Positions 9,066 through 18,562 of a stretch of DNA of 64,000 bases are shown here, piece by piece. This stretch comes from JANLTX01 sp049840835. GTDB taxonomy: Bacteria; Armatimonadota; Armatimonadia; Armatimonadales; Armatimonadaceae. The stretch covers positions 62,001 through 126,000 of the forward strand of contig JASGJG010000001.1 in NCBI GenBank assembly GCA_049840835.1, written 5' to 3'. Position numbers and translations under genes: made by a program. How positions within the stretch are numbered: the stretch's first letter is position 1; each line of letters begins with the position of its first letter. Below the pieces are notes generated by a model. It did no database searches. It was not told the origin of the DNA and saw only the letters and a list, made by a program, of their open reading frames with translations.

Positions 9066-10728
9066 GTAGGGTGCCACCACTCATTCGATAAACCCGGTTC
9101 ATGGCGCGCAGAGCGCTTTCCCGATGAGTGACCAGAAGCACGGTGCGTCCCTGCATCAGGGTTTCCATAGCACTCAGGACTTCGGCCTCGGTCTGGGCAT
9201 CCAGGGCGCTTGTTGGCTCATCTAGAAGCAAGATAGGGGCGTCTTTCAGGAAGGCACGGGCCAGGCCGACTCGCTGGCGTTCGCCGCCAGAAAGCGCCGC
9301 ACCACGTTCGCCCACGCGGGTCTCATAGCCATCCGGGAAGCGCTGAATCGCTTCGTGAAGCTGAGCGGCGCGTGCCGCCGCTTCTATCTCTGGCTGAGTC
9401 GCGCCGGGCTTACCCACGGCGATATTCTCAGCCAGTGTGCCGGGCAATAGCACAGTTTCTTGAAACACGACAGCGATATTCTGCCGGAGCGAGGCAAGAG
9501 TGGTATCACACAGGTCGGTGCCATCTAACAGAATGCGGCCCTCTGTCGGGTCCCAGAAGCGCAGCAGCAGTGAGAGCAGGGTGGACTTTCCGCTGCCAGT
9601 CTCGCCAACAATTCCGACCCGCTCTCCCGGTGCCACACTGAGGGAGATATCCTCCAGAATCGGACGGCGAGAGTCATACCCGAAGCGAATATTCTGAAAG
9701 CGTAGCTCACCACGTCCGTTTTCTGGAAGTGGACGGGCATTGGGGCGCTCGATAACTTCGGGCGCTTCAGTCAGTAGTAGGGTGGCACGCTCCAACCCTG
9801 CTAGCTGGGTCTGAAGGCTAGCCCATTTCTTTCCCAGAGTTTTCAGCGGGCTGAACACCTGGTTCAGGTAATGCAGGCCCAGTAAGACGCCGCCAACGGT
9901 CAGTGCGCCAGACTGTGCCGCTCCAATACCGATATAGAGCGCCATCGCTGTTCCTGCTGCCGTGAGGGTCTGCACCCCCATGCCAAAGAGCCCATCTAAG
10001 AGAGAGATACGCAGGCGGACTTTTACAGCACGCTCAGAAGCCTCTCGAAACTGCTCCACCAGCACCGACTCTTGCCTGTAGGCTTTCACACTGGTCAGGG
10101 CTCCGAGCCCTGCCTGAACAACACTCAATGCCTCGCTCTCTTTTTGCTTGGCATTACGAGCGGCCTGCTTGAGTCGGGGGCGGGTAGCGCGTGCTGCCAG
10201 CAGGAGTAAGGGCGCCAGGGCTACCGCAATCAGCCCTAACCCCAGATGCAGTTTGAACAGCGCCGCCAACATGAGGGTCAGGGTAGCGATGGCAGTGAGA
10301 ACCGGCAAGGCGCCATCTAAAAGGAACCACTCTATAGATTGGGCGTCGGACTGGATGCGATAGAGAGCATCCGTCGTCCCTTTCTCAATGTGCCGAGAAA
10401 GAGAGAGGCGCAGTGCGGCTTCGAAGAGCCGGGCACGAAGGTCACGAATGAAACGCTGACCGAGCGCCGTGGATAGCAAGCTACTGGCAAGGCCCTGTCC
10501 CTGTGCCAGAAGAGTGAGTAGCAGGCTTACTGCGCAGAGAGTGGGCAGGGCTTTGCCGAGAAAGGGGACCAGCCAGTCAGGCGCGGTCTGTTTCTGCAGC
10601 AGAACATCTATGGCTGTCTGCAGCGGTATAGGGGCGAGAACCGCCAGCCCAGCTCCTAGAAGCTCCAGCGCCAGCAAGAGTACCAGCGACGGCCAGAAGC
10701 GGCGGGCTATTCGTAGAATCTCGCTCAT
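8950..10728 (-). CDS. ABC exporter, fused permease and ATPase
   Basis: The 592-residue protein is a half-transporter. Residues 1-310 form a six-helix exporter-type transmembrane domain, starting with FWPSLVLLLALELLGAGLAV. The C-terminal nucleotide-binding domain carries Walker A GETGSGKST, a Q-loop region (NIAVVFQETV), signature LSGGERQRVGLARAF, Walker B ILLLDEPTSALD and H-loop VTHRE. Such proteins form homodimers or heterodimers and export lipids, peptides or drugs. No second half-transporter is next to it, so a homodimer is likely. It begins 38 bp downstream of the VTC-domain gene on the same strand. Confidence 0.93.
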   Translation of the reverse strand: MSEILRIARRFWPSLVLLLALELLGAGLAVLAPIPLQTAIDVLLQKQTAPDWLVPFLGKALPTLCAVSLLLTLLAQGQGLASSLLSTALGQRFIRDLRARLFEAALRLSLSRHIEKGTTDALYRIQSDAQSIEWFLLDGALPVLTAIATLTLMLAALFKLHLGLGLIAVALAPLLLLAARATRPRLKQAARNAKQKESEALSVVQAGLGALTSVKAYRQESVLVEQFREASERAVKVRLRISLLDGLFGMGVQTLTAAGTAMALYIGIGAAQSGALTVGGVLLGLHYLNQVFSPLKTLGKKWASLQTQLAGLERATLLLTEAPEVIERPNARPLPENGRGELRFQNIRFGYDSRRPILEDISLSVAPGERVGIVGETGSGKSTLLSLLLRFWDPTEGRILLDGTDLCDTTLASLRQNIAVVFQETVLLPGTLAENIAVGKPGATQPEIEAAARAAQLHEAIQRFPDGYETRVGERGAALSGGERQRVGLARAFLKDAPILLLDEPTSALDAQTEAEVLSAMETLMQGRTVLLVTHRESALRAMNRVYRMSGGTLLKQRQAPQSVSDSLPNLAPESTLLRYLQSSETASQSLL

Positions 10729-10765
10729 GGGGATTGCTGCTACTCTTCTAGAAACGAAAGACGGC

Positions 10766-11422
10766 TCAGAACGTAGTGAGCGACAGGTTCAGCCGCTCAA
10801 TGGCTGTGCGATACTTGGAGAACGATTCTGGGAGCAGTCCGAAGCGGCTTAGCAGTGCCTCCAGAGCGGGTGATAGCTCTTCCTCGAACTTAACCTCCAG
10901 CACCCGGCTGGTCGTCAGCAGCGTGGTGTGTGGCTGCTCTCCTGGCACGATGTAGGTTTCACAGCGTGCCGCCCGAATCTCATTATCCAGGGTCAGGCGG
11001 ATGCCTTCTCCGACAAACGCATAGCGGTGGTAGGAGATGTTGCAGACCGGTGCCAGGCTCTGTTTGCGAATGGCCTGACTGAACCACCCTGCACGGCTCA
11101 TAGGGAGCAGGGCGCAGTCGGCTACTGGCAGCGCGGTTCGGCGCTTGTGCACCCTACCGGGCTCAGGGCGCGCCTTGTACTCGGCGAAGACCATGTTGCC
11201 GCTACCATATCGGCGAAGCCGCCATTTACCCGTCAGTTCCCGCCGCCAGCAGGCCAGATCGGGAGTGTCTAAGTAGAGGCTGTGTACCTCATACTCCCCG
11301 GTTGCTCCTGCGAAAGGATCAGGGGCAAGCTGTGCCCGCACGGCGCTGAGAAGCGCCTGGGCATCTTCTTCGGGCACCAGGAACTTACGTTCCATACCTG
11401 CGCGGACAAACTCACCATCCAT
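10766..11422 (-). CDS. VTC-domain protein (polyphosphate polymerase-like)
   Basis: This 218-residue protein fits the VTC/CYTH tunnel fold: an early ERKFLVP strand, then VHSLYLDTPDL, WRLRRYG and EYKARPEPGRVHKRR, with alternating Arg/Lys and Glu residues lining the tunnel, and VLEVKFEE near the C-terminus. The fold polymerises or binds polyphosphate. It starts 2 bp after the end of the CotH gene, and VTC-CotH pairs recur in bacteria, which supports a shared role in surface-protein phosphorylation. Substrate and activity are inferred from family. Confidence 0.8.
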   Translation of the reverse strand: MDGEFVRAGMERKFLVPEEDAQALLSAVRAQLAPDPFAGATGEYEVHSLYLDTPDLACWRRELTGKWRLRRYGSGNMVFAEYKARPEPGRVHKRRTALPVADCALLPMSRAGWFSQAIRKQSLAPVCNISYHRYAFVGEGIRLTLDNEIRAARCETYIVPGEQPHTTLLTTSRVLEVKFEEELSPALEALLSRFGLLPESFSKYRTAIERLNLSLTTF

Positions 11423-11424
11423 GA

Positions 11425-13029
11425 TTAGAAACCTCCTCCGAAATCTGGGGGTGGGCCACCGAACCCGCCTGGTCGAAATCCACCCGGTCCACCGGGGCCT
11501 CCGGGAAAGCCACCTCCACCAGGGCCGCCGCCCTGTGGGGTGACGCCTTCTTCTTTGCCATCTAGCTGCGCGAGAATGGAAGCGGAGCGCTGTGCGAAGA
11601 ACTTTTTCAGGTCCGTGGTGCCACCCATGCCGCCGGGGCCACCCGGTCCACCACCGCGTCGGCCTCCGCCTCCAGGACCGCCGGGGAATCCCCCTCCGGG
11701 ACCACCCGGAAAGCCTCCGCCCTGTGGCGGGCCAAACCCACCGGGGCCACCCTGGAATCCACCCGATCCGCCGAACCCGCCACCTGGAGGCGGGCCACCA
11801 AACCCACCTTGCCCTCCCTGTGGAGGACCACCGGGGAATCCACCCTGACCATCAGGACCGCCAGGGAAGCCACCGCCTCCCGGTCCTCCTTGTGGTGGAC
11901 CAAAGCCCATGGCCTCTTTCGGATCCAAGGCAGCAATCGGTTTCGCGGCTGCCGCTACCTGGTCATGGAGCGTGTTCAGCTCAGTAAGAATCTTCGCACC
12001 ATCGCGGCAGGCTTTCTCATAGGCTGCACGGCCTTCGGGAAGTGCCAGGAACCGGTCCAGTAGCTTGGATTCTCCGGCGTAGGGTTTCTTAACGGAGAGC
12101 TTCACGGCATCGCCGATTGGGAAGCCGCCGAACGCCATGTTCAGGTCCCAGGGCAGGTAGTGGAACTTGTTGGTCTTGGGATTGAGCCAGATGTAGAAGT
12201 TGTGCCCCATGGAGAGTAGGCTGTCTCCATTGGAGGTCACGACGGTTGCTGCCAGGAACTTCGCGAAGCTATCGATATCCAGATAGCTGCTGATCTCCTT
12301 CTGGAACGTAGCATCGTCTGCCTGGGTCACCAACTTGGCGAACGCGATAAATCGCTCTTTTTCTGCCGTCTTCGGCTTGCCCTTCGGATCGTAGGCTTTC
12401 TCATAGCGGTTCCAGGAATCGCCCAGATAGCCGATGCCGCCGCGAGCGCCTTCGGGTTTGAGAAGCATGCCTTCGCTGGTGCCGAAGCGCTCTTTCAGGA
12501 AGTTGGTATCTAACTGTTCTGCCAGGGTGTAGAGGCCCAGTACTTTGTCTTCACCCTCTAAGTTCAGAGTGACTTTCGCCAGCGATGTTTTCGGCGACGG
12601 GACGCCCATGCGCCGGAAGATTTCGTAGGCCAGGGTCTCACGAATCTGAGTTCGATCCGAAAAGTTGTTGTTGAGGTTTATCTTAGTGAGACCGCTGATA
12701 GTCTGGTCCTTAACGAACTGATTCAGGTCTATTTTGAACGGGCGCTTCATCCCTCGGGAGGAGGACATGTAGCTGGAGTTACCCTTGAAACGCAACCCGA
12801 CCACATATTCCTTGCCGTCTATAGTGACCGTAGACTTGATCTCTGGGAACTCGTTCCCATTCATCGGACCACCGCCCGGTCCACCAGGTCCTCCCCCTCC
12901 GGGACCGCCACCAGAGCGGGTCGGGGTCATGGAATCCCACTCTTCTTGAGTGAGCTTCAATTGAATCGTATGCACCTTCGTTGGTGCGTAGAACCCCGCC
13001 TCCGCGGGGGCAATGAGCATAGGTATCAT
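11425..13029 (-). CDS. CotH-family protein kinase with Gly/Pro-rich tail
   Basis: The 534-residue protein has a CotH domain at about 60-370. LRFKGNSSYMSS, the ribose/Glu motif LYTLAEQLDTNFLKERFG and the metal site LPWDLNMAFGG match the kinase fold first shown for spore-coat CotH. The last 160 residues are a low-complexity Gly/Pro/Phe tract (repeats of the GGPGG and GGFPGGP type) interrupted by a charged helix KKFFAQRSASILAQLDG. A shorter Gly-rich loop sits near residue 45. The start (MIPMLIAPAEAGFY) gives only a weak leader; an in-frame TAA lies a few codons upstream, so no longer start exists. Its VTC partner follows by 2 bp. Confidence 0.85.
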   Translation of the reverse strand: MIPMLIAPAEAGFYAPTKVHTIQLKLTQEEWDSMTPTRSGGGPGGGGPGGPGGGPMNGNEFPEIKSTVTIDGKEYVVGLRFKGNSSYMSSSRGMKRPFKIDLNQFVKDQTISGLTKINLNNNFSDRTQIRETLAYEIFRRMGVPSPKTSLAKVTLNLEGEDKVLGLYTLAEQLDTNFLKERFGTSEGMLLKPEGARGGIGYLGDSWNRYEKAYDPKGKPKTAEKERFIAFAKLVTQADDATFQKEISSYLDIDSFAKFLAATVVTSNGDSLLSMGHNFYIWLNPKTNKFHYLPWDLNMAFGGFPIGDAVKLSVKKPYAGESKLLDRFLALPEGRAAYEKACRDGAKILTELNTLHDQVAAAAKPIAALDPKEAMGFGPPQGGPGGGGFPGGPDGQGGFPGGPPQGGQGGFGGPPPGGGFGGSGGFQGGPGGFGPPQGGGFPGGPGGGFPGGPGGGGRRGGGPGGPGGMGGTTDLKKFFAQRSASILAQLDGKEEGVTPQGGGPGGGGFPGGPGGPGGFRPGGFGGPPPDFGGGF

Positions 13030-13085
13030 GCCGCTAGTTGTATCTAGCGATTGTTAAGACAATGTGAAGCAGCTAAGAGGGGTTT

Positions 13086-13117
13086 ATAAAAAGCGAATAG
13101 CCCCCTATGGGGGCTAT
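13086..13117 (-). terminator. Rho-independent terminator of the amine oxidase gene
   Basis: A perfect 9-bp inverted repeat (ATAGCCCCC / GGGGGCTAT, 13097-13117) lies just past the amine oxidase stop. On the minus strand it is followed by a T-rich stretch (CTTTTTATAAA). Confidence 0.8.
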
Positions 13118-13120
13118 AGA

Positions 13121-14944
13121 TTAGTCTCCCAGCACCGGGTTTTTGGGGAAGAATCCGACCGGTACCAGCTTGAAAGAAAGCTTATGGGTGTTCATCACTG
13201 GCCATTCTTCGGGCCTAGGCAGGTGGGTGATTCCCTGGGTGTACCAGAGCACGAGGTCCTGATTCACTAAGGAGCGGTCGGCTTTGGTCCAGGAAACCAA
13301 CCCCTGACCGAGCGCACCCTGGTTCGGGAACTCGCCTGCCGCCCACTTTTCGGTTTCAGAGTACGGAGTGGCCCAGAGATGGGAATCTAAGAACCCGGCA
13401 CGCTTACGAATCGTGGCACTGGGATCTGCGAGAGGGACTGTGTTGTCGCCGGGGAGCAAGGCGTAACCCGTATTTTTCTCGCTCAGTACCTTCCAGTAGC
13501 GGCTCTGAGCCGGGTCGGTACGGCGCTTGGCCTCACTTTCGGTACGCAGAGGCGTTTCGCGCATAGCAATCGCGTTGCCCTCCGGGTTATCAGGGCCAGG
13601 CGGAAGGGGTGATGTGTTGCACTCTACCAGTCGGTTAGTCGTGCCGTCGACATCTAAATCCAGGCGCCAGCAGAAGAAGTGCTGGTGGTTGACAGCGGAG
13701 AGCCCTTGCCCCACGGCATGGGCAGCAGTGGCATCGCCGATTTTGTGAGGATCTCCGGCTTTGGCGAGCATAATACCCGTGAGCAGAGTCTCGCACTCTA
13801 AAGTACCGTCTTCATGGAAGACCCATTGGAACGAGTAGTCATAGTTTCCCAGCGTGGCGGTATAAGTAAGAACCAGCTCGCGAGCACGGCGAGCCATGTT
13901 CTCATGCTTGACCAGCAAGCCACCGTCTCGTTCGAAGAGAGCGACAGCACCCGGAAGCTCTTTGGGTTGACCCAGCTCATCGGCGAGGGTGAGGTCGAAG
14001 AGCTGGGCTTGCTCAGGGACATCGGCTCCTTTGCGGAGCTGGGCAACATTCCAGCCCATACCATACTCGCCTTCATCGATAGCATTGCGCCAGCGCCAGC
14101 CTGGGGTCGGGTCGCCATAAGGCACGACCATTTCCGAGAGAGCGGCCCGATAGAGCACCGGGCGGTCTTCCCACTTCACGCGGCGTAGAACAACTCCCTC
14201 GCGAGGATGCAGCTCAAACGAGAAGTGCCATGGCCCCCACACATACTCCCCATTCTGACGCCGAATCCGGGGTGTGCCACCAGGCAGAGCCGGATCCGCT
14301 GGATCCAGAGAGTATCCCTGTGGTGGCGGTACGGGAACGACACCGGTGTCATCTACCCGCAGGAGCTTTCCAGTGCCAAGGTCGATAATAGCGCTCAGCC
14401 CTTCTATGGGCCGCGCGAGATACTGCCCTTCGCCGGTGGCAAGATAGCCTACCAGACGCGCCAGTCGACGTTTACTGGTTTCCCCCTCTACAACACCTGC
14501 GCCCCACACATTTACCGAGACCGTTTCCGGGTTAGTAATGCCGCGCTTGCGCAGGGCAGCCATCCAGCGGGTATCTGCCGAGGCCACTTCCCATGCCTTC
14601 TGGAACTCCTCGGGGAGCATGCGTGGCTGCACACCATCTACCTCACGGCTGCTGAGTAGCTTGTTCTGCTCCAGATCGAGCACGACCACGCTTGTCTTGC
14701 CCGAACCGGGGGTAAACACGGTCACTTCCGCACGTCGTGGGGTTTTCTTGCCTGCGAGCCAGTCCGCCTTGCTCGGCTCCGCTAGCCCCACCCAGGCCAG
14801 GCGAGACTGTGGCGTGATCAAACTACCAGCTCGAAGCAGGGAGCGCACCTGAGATAGCTCGGCAGCATTCAGCGGGGCGAATGGGTCCGACACAGCGGGC
14901 GGTTGGGCTAGAAATAGCGCAGCAGTGAGCAAGGGCGGCAGCAT
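13121..14944 (-). CDS. Copper amine oxidase (quinoprotein)
   Basis: The frame opens at 15079 but the ATG at 14944 begins a signal peptide (MLPPLLTAALFLAQPPAVS), giving 607 residues for an exported enzyme. The topaquinone motif is GNYDY with Tyr at about 368. The catalytic-base region reads EMVVPYGDP followed by DEGEYGMGWN. The copper ligands are the HQH at about 420-422 and the His in GITHLPRPEEW at about 574. The enzyme oxidises primary amines to aldehydes with release of ammonia and H2O2. It starts 7 bp after the end of recQ on the same strand, though a functional link is unlikely. Confidence 0.93.
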   Translation of the reverse strand: MLPPLLTAALFLAQPPAVSDPFAPLNAAELSQVRSLLRAGSLITPQSRLAWVGLAEPSKADWLAGKKTPRRAEVTVFTPGSGKTSVVVLDLEQNKLLSSREVDGVQPRMLPEEFQKAWEVASADTRWMAALRKRGITNPETVSVNVWGAGVVEGETSKRRLARLVGYLATGEGQYLARPIEGLSAIIDLGTGKLLRVDDTGVVPVPPPQGYSLDPADPALPGGTPRIRRQNGEYVWGPWHFSFELHPREGVVLRRVKWEDRPVLYRAALSEMVVPYGDPTPGWRWRNAIDEGEYGMGWNVAQLRKGADVPEQAQLFDLTLADELGQPKELPGAVALFERDGGLLVKHENMARRARELVLTYTATLGNYDYSFQWVFHEDGTLECETLLTGIMLAKAGDPHKIGDATAAHAVGQGLSAVNHQHFFCWRLDLDVDGTTNRLVECNTSPLPPGPDNPEGNAIAMRETPLRTESEAKRRTDPAQSRYWKVLSEKNTGYALLPGDNTVPLADPSATIRKRAGFLDSHLWATPYSETEKWAAGEFPNQGALGQGLVSWTKADRSLVNQDLVLWYTQGITHLPRPEEWPVMNTHKLSFKLVPVGFFPKNPVLGD

Positions 14945-14951
14945 GTTGGAA

Positions 14952-16880
14952 TTATAGACCCTTACACCAGGAAAGTACTTCGGCAAAGGGGCGTTCTTCC
15001 AGCGCACCGAATAAAGGATGCTTGCCCAGTCGTGCCCGACTGGTAGCTGGGCTGGTAAGACCGCAGAGCCAGCGGGCAAGCTGCCGAGGCTCTCCTAGCG
15101 CTTGTGGGTGCGCCTTACGCAATCCTCGTAGCTCGTCGCCCCAGTCCACCGGGATAGGTGGCAATGAAGGCAGAGCAGGTAATGCGACAGGTTTTTTTGT
15201 GCGGCAGTAGGAACAGTGGCCGCATGGCTTCTGGCGTCTCTCTCCAAAGTGCTCCACCAGAGCGTTCACCTGGCAACCAGGGTGTTTTATCAATTCCAGG
15301 ACCTGCTGGATTCGGGCTATCTCGGCCTCTTCTCGGGCCAGGAACCTGGCGAAGAGATCCTTCGCCAGAGTCTCCGCACTCTCCCGCTCCCTCAGACGGG
15401 TGTAGACCGAGCGCACATCGCTGGCGCGCAGCTCCACCATGCCGCGCTCCTCTAAGACCTCCAGCGCTCGTACAACTCGCCTGCGCTCTTGCCCTAGCGC
15501 GTCCGCGGCCTCGGTCGGGTTTAGCTTGTACCAGGTGCGCCCAAACTTTGCCTGACTGAAAATCTGCTTTATCAGTCTGCCCGGCTCACCGGGAAACGCA
15601 GTGGCGATCTTATCTTCCGTCCAGCTGTCTAAAAGGCGTAGCTCGTAGCCTGCATAGGTTGGGGTGCCCTGCTGCAGAACTCCTGCCAGATCTAAATAAG
15701 TCAACGTGGTGCGCAGTACAAGTTGGCGCAGGTCGTGGCGGTAGGAGAGGTCATAGAGAGAGACATCGAATTTTTCACCGAGAGAGAGCAGCTCCTGAAC
15801 CAGCGAGAGAAGACTACCCTGTGTGGGAGTGTCGCCGTAGACGAAGTTCTCCAGAGTAGGCACATCTGCCCGGCAGACAAGCAACTCCACTACCGACTCC
15901 TGATTATCTCGCCCAGCACGGCCTATCTCCTGGCTATAGGACTCCAGGGATTTGGGCAGATTGTAGTGGTAGACATAGCGTACGTCGGCTTTGTCAATTC
16001 CCATACCAAACGCAATCGTGGCGACCACGATACCGGAGTCTGATGCCATCCAATCGTTCTGAATTCGCTCCCTGTCTTCGTTCTCCAGACCAGCATGGTA
16101 AGCAGCAGCGGGCATTCCCGCGTCGGTAAGCATCTCCGCCACCTGCTCTGCGGTTTTCTGAAGAGTAACGTAGACAATCGTGGGGCCGGGCGGCCTCTGT
16201 TTCAAGCGCTGCAGTAGTGCCTTATCTCGGTTATCCGTAGTAACAGGTGTGGTGAGCAGGGTGAGATTAGGACGATAGAACCCGGTGATAACGGCGTCTT
16301 CCGGGGCAATGTCAAATGCGGCGCGGATATCTTCTACAACCGGTGGCGTAGCAGTTGCGGTAAGCGCCAGCACGCGCGGAATGCCCAACTGCTGCACCAT
16401 GCCCGCCAGCTTCATATAGTCAGGCCGGAAGTTATGCCCCCACTCGGAGATGCAGTGCGCCTCATCAATTACAAACAGGTCGATAGTGGCCCGACCAAGC
16501 TGGGATAAGAACCGTTCATTGTTGAACCGCTCCGGGGCCACATAGAGCAGCTTCAGCGCTCCATTCTCTAAGCGCTCCGTGAGCGCGAAGACCTCTTCTT
16601 TGCTCAGCGAAGAGTCTAAACGGGCCGCTGCAACACCTTTTCGGGTGAGGAAATCTATCTGGTCCTTCATCAGCGCGATGAGCGGCGAGACAACCACTGT
16701 CAGCCCTTTTAGATGCAGAGCCGGAAGCTGATAGCAGAGAGACTTACCGCCGCCTGTGGGAAATACAGCAAGCGCCGAGCGACCATTTAGGATCGCTTCT
16801 ACTACTTGCTGTTGCCCGCTTCGGAATGCATCGAATCCGAAGACATCACGCAGGGTTTTCTCTGGAGAAAACTGATTCAT
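14952..16880 (-). CDS. recQ: ATP-dependent DNA helicase RecQ
   Basis: A 642-residue protein starting at the ATG at 16880 (MNQFSPEKTLRDVFGFDAFR); the frame is open to 17027 but that extension is not conserved in type. Helicase motifs: Q-motif FRSGQQQ, Walker A FPTGGGKSLCYQLPAL, DEAH box VIDEAHCISEWG, and motif VI SYSQEIGRAGRDN. A Zn-binding region in the RQC module (CGHCSYC) is followed by a winged helix. It unwinds DNA during recombination and repair. A decayed copy of the first 30 codons and upstream region is found at 18410-18536. Confidence 0.92.
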   Translation of the reverse strand: MNQFSPEKTLRDVFGFDAFRSGQQQVVEAILNGRSALAVFPTGGGKSLCYQLPALHLKGLTVVVSPLIALMKDQIDFLTRKGVAAARLDSSLSKEEVFALTERLENGALKLLYVAPERFNNERFLSQLGRATIDLFVIDEAHCISEWGHNFRPDYMKLAGMVQQLGIPRVLALTATATPPVVEDIRAAFDIAPEDAVITGFYRPNLTLLTTPVTTDNRDKALLQRLKQRPPGPTIVYVTLQKTAEQVAEMLTDAGMPAAAYHAGLENEDRERIQNDWMASDSGIVVATIAFGMGIDKADVRYVYHYNLPKSLESYSQEIGRAGRDNQESVVELLVCRADVPTLENFVYGDTPTQGSLLSLVQELLSLGEKFDVSLYDLSYRHDLRQLVLRTTLTYLDLAGVLQQGTPTYAGYELRLLDSWTEDKIATAFPGEPGRLIKQIFSQAKFGRTWYKLNPTEAADALGQERRRVVRALEVLEERGMVELRASDVRSVYTRLRERESAETLAKDLFARFLAREEAEIARIQQVLELIKHPGCQVNALVEHFGERRQKPCGHCSYCRTKKPVALPALPSLPPIPVDWGDELRGLRKAHPQALGEPRQLARWLCGLTSPATSRARLGKHPLFGALEERPFAEVLSWCKGL

Positions 16881-17138
16881 CTTATTTTTGAATACTACCT
16901 TGCTAATAGCATCTGCAACTACGCTGCACTGTGACTGTGAGGTCAGGTTTTGAAGATGGTATTTAGCCCTACTTGTATGTACTCCAGAAAAAGCACCATT
17001 CTCGGAATATACCCACTTTAGTGACATGCAGTATCAGATACGAGCATTTGTGATGCACCGCTCTCCTCTATAAATGCCGCTTTGCCAATTATAGTTGTAA
17101 TTGAGCTGCATCAAGAAAGGTCGAGGTCAGGTTTTAAA
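16881..17138. promoter_or_regulatory. Divergent intergenic region recQ / HAF1
   Basis: This 258-bp region holds the promoters of recQ and the first HAF gene. GAGGTCAGGTTTT followed by A/G-rich sequence occurs twice, at about 16939 and 17122, which suggests a small internal duplication. The part next to recQ is also duplicated in the HAF1-HAF2 gap. I do not assign -35/-10 boxes. Confidence 0.45.
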
Positions 17139-18341
17139 ATGCAAAATAACTTTTCTCGCGTTCTCCCCAGGAAAAGCATCTTCCAAGGAATCTTCTGTCT
17201 GGTACCAGGGCTGGTACTCTTTAGTGTCGGCTGTGGTGGTGGTCATGCTTCATCGGGGGAAACTGCATCAGGCCGAGTTGAACTTTTGAAAGATGGAGCG
17301 AGGAGCATCAATGTGACCGCCGTCTCCGCAGATGGCTCCGTGATTGCAGGAGATACAGGTAATGAGTCTAGGGCGATTCGCTGGACATTGTTCGGGCAAG
17401 TGCAGGAACTGAAAAGCTTGAATGAGGCCAGGGTGTTTCCTGTCGCGATATCTGCAGATGGCTCTGTCATTACCGGGAACGTTAATGATGAGTCCTCTGG
17501 TAAGCATTCTCCATTTCGCTGGAGTGTCTCCGAGGGAATGCAGAATCTGGAGATGCCGGGCGTCAAAGAGACGAATGCAACAGCCCTTTCCGCCGATGGC
17601 TCTACGATTGTCGGCTCTTCTCAGAGTGCAGCCGGACCGACGCGAGCCTTTCGTTGGACAAAAGCTAGCGGACTGCAGAGTCTTGATACTGGCAGTGGGT
17701 CTTCGGCTAAGGCGACCAGCGTCTCTGCAGATGGCAGCACTACCATTGGATATCTCTACCGCTCAGGACTGGAGCAAGCCTGTTTTTGGACGGGGGGTGC
17801 TGGAGTACAAGAGATACCGATGCCGGATGTCACGTGGACGTCTCAAGCGCTTCATGTCTCTAAAGATGGCTCTGTTATTGCCGGGTTAGCTTCAAACTCA
17901 GATGGTATATGGCGAATTTTTCGCTGGACACGATCTGGCGGAACGAGAATTTTAGACGGATTCGATGAGAAAAATGCCTATTCTCACTCCATGTCAGCCG
18001 ACGGTAAAGTAATTGTGGGAGAGGTTCGCATTTCTGATACCAAACCGGAAGCCTTTCGCTGGACTGAGTCGGGTGGGGTAGAGAAGTTAGGTACCCTGGG
18101 AGCTGATCGATCCGTCGCTCAGGCAGTTTCCGCTGATGGTTCCACGATTATCGGCGATACTTCCGATTCAATAGGCACGCAAACTTTTCGTTGGACTCGG
18201 TCTGGCGGAATGCAAAAAATAGAGCTGCCCGTTGCGGGTTTTAATAATAGAGCCCAAGCGGTATCGTCTGACGGCTCCATTGTTTTCGGCGTTCTTACAA
18301 TCTCTGGAAATGAATATCAAGCGTTTCGCTGGACGAAATAA
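17139..18341 (+). CDS. HAF-repeat lipoprotein, copy 1
   Basis: A 400-residue surface lipoprotein starting at the ATG at 17139. The leader ends in LVLFSVGCGGG, a plausible lipobox with the acylated Cys. The rest consists of about eight repeats of 45-50 residues with a VSADGSVIAG-type strand and an AFRWT..GG-type strand, the signature of the extracellular HAF family. The fold is probably a beta-propeller-like repeat domain outside the cell. It is the first of three tandem paralogues and ends in its own terminator. Confidence 0.85.
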   Translation: MQNNFSRVLPRKSIFQGIFCLVPGLVLFSVGCGGGHASSGETASGRVELLKDGARSINVTAVSADGSVIAGDTGNESRAIRWTLFGQVQELKSLNEARVFPVAISADGSVITGNVNDESSGKHSPFRWSVSEGMQNLEMPGVKETNATALSADGSTIVGSSQSAAGPTRAFRWTKASGLQSLDTGSGSSAKATSVSADGSTTIGYLYRSGLEQACFWTGGAGVQEIPMPDVTWTSQALHVSKDGSVIAGLASNSDGIWRIFRWTRSGGTRILDGFDEKNAYSHSMSADGKVIVGEVRISDTKPEAFRWTESGGVEKLGTLGADRSVAQAVSADGSTIIGDTSDSIGTQTFRWTRSGGMQKIELPVAGFNNRAQAVSSDGSIVFGVLTISGNEYQAFRWTK

Positions 18342-18356
18342 ACTGAGAAACTAGCC

Positions 18357-18397
18357 ATAGGTTTCGGGAGTATTTCCCCCCGAAACCTATTTTTTAT
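18357..18397 (+). terminator. Rho-independent terminator after HAF copy 1
   Basis: A 12-bp inverted repeat (ATAGGTTTCGGG / CCCGAAACCTAT) is followed by TTTTTTAT, 15 bp past the stop codon. Confidence 0.85.
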
Positions 18398-18409
18398 TTC
18401 CAAAGCTTT

Positions 18410-18562
18410 ATTGCTTCTACCAGTTGCTGTTATCTGCTTCGGAATCCATCAAACCCGAAGAGTTTTCTCTGGGTGGAGCTGATTCATCTTATCTTTGAAT
18501 ACTACCTTGCCAATACTATCTGTAGTTGTGTTGCATCAGGAAAGGTACACCAGGTTTCAAAA
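18410..18562 (+). repeat. Degenerate duplicate of the recQ 5' end and upstream region
   Basis: The plus-strand sequence here tracks 16792-16930 closely: shared blocks include TTGCTGTT, GCTTCGGAATCCATC, GTTTTCTCTGG, CTGATTCATCTTAT and TTTGAATACTACCTTGC, with one 8-10 bp deletion. That region encodes, on the minus strand, the first codons of RecQ plus its leader. The last part (AGTTGTGTTGCATCAGGAAAGGT) instead resembles the DNA just upstream of HAF copy 1. So the HAF gene was duplicated with its left neighbour sequence, leaving a dead recQ fragment that now acts as the HAF2 upstream region. Confidence 0.8.

Noticed and set aside
11540..11987. Plus-strand Pro-rich open frames opposite the CotH tail
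   Set aside because: They are the complement of the Gly/Pro-rich repeat of the CotH gene; low complexity keeps all frames open.
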